DNA of 64,000 nucleotides from Runella sp. SP2 (lineage in GTDB: Bacteria; Bacteroidota; Bacteroidia; Cytophagales; Spirosomataceae): the NCBI RefSeq assembly GCF_003711225.1, contig NZ_CP031030.1, positions 7,053,501 through 7,117,500 on the forward strand, read 5' to 3'. Below, in pieces: positions 62,925 through 64,000 of this stretch. Each line of letters starts with the position of its first letter. Position 1 is the stretch's first letter. A program made the translations under genes and the position numbers. The notes below the pieces were generated by a model. It saw only the letters and a program-made list of their open reading frames with translations, was not told the origin of the DNA and did no database searches.

Positions 62925-63866
62925 ATGTCTTCTGAAAAAGTATCTTGCTTAATCATAGGTTCGGGGCCAGCAGGTTATACTGCGGCTATTTATGCCTCTC
63001 GTGCAGGTCTTAAGCCTGTTTTATACACAGGTGGGCAGCCAGGTGGCCAACTTACGATTACTACAGAGGTCGAAAACTATCCTGGGTACCCAGAAGGAGT
63101 ACAAGGGCCTCAAATGATGATTGATTTCGAAAATCAAGCCCGTCGTTTTGGAACGGATATTCGTTACGGACTAGCCACGAAAGTGGATTTTTCTGATTCA
63201 ACTCTTCACAAAGTTTGGATTGATGATAATACACTTATTGAGAGTCCATCGGTAATTATTGCGACAGGAGCGTCGGCAAAATGGCTAGGACTAGAGTCAG
63301 AACAACGCCTCAATGGCTACGGAGTCTCTGCCTGCGCTGTTTGTGATGGTTTTTTCTTCCGTAACCAAGAAGTAGCCATCGTAGGTGGAGGCGACACGGC
63401 TTGCGAAGAAGCAAGTTATTTAGCCAAATTATGTAAGAAGGTATATATGATTGTGCGCCGGGAAGAGCTTCGTGCTTCGCAGGTTATGCAAAATCGGGTA
63501 AAGTCAACGCCTAATATTGAAATTCTATGGAATTCTGAAACCGAAGAAATTCTTGGCGACCAAGGTGTAACAGGCGCAAAACTTAAAAATGTTAAAACTG
63601 GTGAATCTTATACTATTGACGTAACGGGTTTCTTTGTGGCCATTGGTCATCAACCTAATACTGATATTTTTAAAGATTTTATCGATATGGATGACGCAGG
63701 TTACATCCAAACCGTAAAAGGAAGTACCAAAACCAATGTAGAGGGTGTGTTTGCTTGTGGAGATGCCCAAGATAATATTTACCGTCAAGCAATCACCGCA
63801 GCAGGTTCTGGCTGTATGGCCGCCTTGGATGCCGAGCGTTATTTAACGGAAAAAGGCATACACTAA
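62925..63866 (+). CDS. trxB: Thioredoxin-disulfide reductase
   Basis: 313 residues. FAD-binding LIIGSGPAGYTAAIYASRAG, NADPH-binding VAIVGGGDTACEEASYLA, redox-active CAVC in YGVSACAVCDGFFFRNQ, and the closing GVFACGDAQDNIYRQAITAAGSGCMAALDAE. It keeps thioredoxin reduced in the cytosol. It has its own promoter and a good terminator, so it is a single-gene unit. Confidence 0.97.
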   Translation: MSSEKVSCLIIGSGPAGYTAAIYASRAGLKPVLYTGGQPGGQLTITTEVENYPGYPEGVQGPQMMIDFENQARRFGTDIRYGLATKVDFSDSTLHKVWIDDNTLIESPSVIIATGASAKWLGLESEQRLNGYGVSACAVCDGFFFRNQEVAIVGGGDTACEEASYLAKLCKKVYMIVRREELRASQVMQNRVKSTPNIEILWNSETEEILGDQGVTGAKLKNVKTGESYTIDVTGFFVAIGHQPNTDIFKDFIDMDDAGYIQTVKGSTKTNVEGVFACGDAQDNIYRQAITAAGSGCMAALDAERYLTEKGIH

Positions 63867-63876
63867 TTCTGAATCG

Positions 63877-63914
63877 GTAACAGTAGGCAAATGGGGCTTA
63901 CTGTTACTTTTTTT
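63877..63914 (+). terminator. Intrinsic terminator after trxB
   Basis: GTAACAGTAGGC and GCTTACTGTTAC (12 pairs, one G-U) with a 7-base loop, then seven T. Confidence 0.92.
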
Positions 63915-63965
63915 AATGGCTCACCGAATTTAATTATAAGTTTTACTCCCATTCCTTGAGTGGGC

Positions 63966-64000
63966 ATGGATACGTTCCCCCCTCTCAAAGAATGGCTAAA
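63966..64000 (+). CDS. Possible start of a next gene, cut by the window end
   Basis: ATG 63966 opens a frame, MDTFPPLKEWL, to the window edge. Only 11 codons are visible and there is no clear ribosome site, so this is a weak call. Confidence 0.25.
   Translation, partial: MDTFPPLKEWL

Overview
The window comes from a member of the Bacteroidota. The signs are SusC/SusD pairs with an ECF sigma factor and FecR-type anti-sigma factor, Bacteroidota-type promoters (TTTG about 20 bp before TAnnTTTG), PorE-like OmpA proteins, a DUF2400 protein and almost no Shine-Dalgarno sequences. Gene content and repeats fit Cytophagales (Runella/Spirosomaceae-like); that placement is inference. No rRNA, tRNA or CRISPR array was recognised.

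Layout. 1-17017 is a polysaccharide-utilisation region: the end of one SusC/SusD pair, a sigma/anti-sigma pair, a second SusC (with STN domain) and SusD, a secreted FAD oxidoreductase, an unknown lipoprotein, a sulfatase, a GH78 alpha-L-rhamnosidase and a GH16 hydrolase. This points to a sulfated, rhamnose-containing glycan. A minus-strand promoter and terminator bracketing the susC start suggest an antisense repressor RNA. 17030-20143 holds a channel-like gene and two copies of a lipoprotein/beta-barrel pair separated by a MITE-like element and a decayed GH16 copy. 20225-26715 is mixed housekeeping and accessory: DUF2400, a nucleotidyltransferase-like gene, a GNAT enzyme, a glycosyltransferase-like gene, and an AraC regulator divergent from aldehyde dehydrogenase plus DUF779.

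26750-43808 is a branched-chain amino acid locus on the minus strand: ilvD, ilvB, ilvN, ilvC, ilvA, leuC, leuD, leuA, leuB, enough for the isoleucine/valine pathway and the leucine branch apart from the final transaminase. It is interrupted by a VapBC pair, a methyltransferase/membrane-protein pair, a MntA-HepT pair, an AraC regulator and a GxxExxY nuclease cassette with inverted terminal repeats. The locus is headed by two tandem transcription attenuators, each with a Val/Ile/Leu-rich leader peptide, a terminator and a competing antiterminator.

43901-64000 carries a SemiSWEET transporter, pyruvate kinase, PriA, a transposase remnant, a 1412-residue SdrD-type surface protein, pabB/pabC, an outer-membrane barrel, a glycosyltransferase, a transaldolase-CBS fusion, queE, two tandem PorE-like proteins and trxB.

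The best candidates for new biology are the tandem ilv attenuators (43453-43808), the predicted antisense RNA at the susC start (4313-4476), the GxxExxY cassette (28207-28679) and the transaldolase-CBS fusion.
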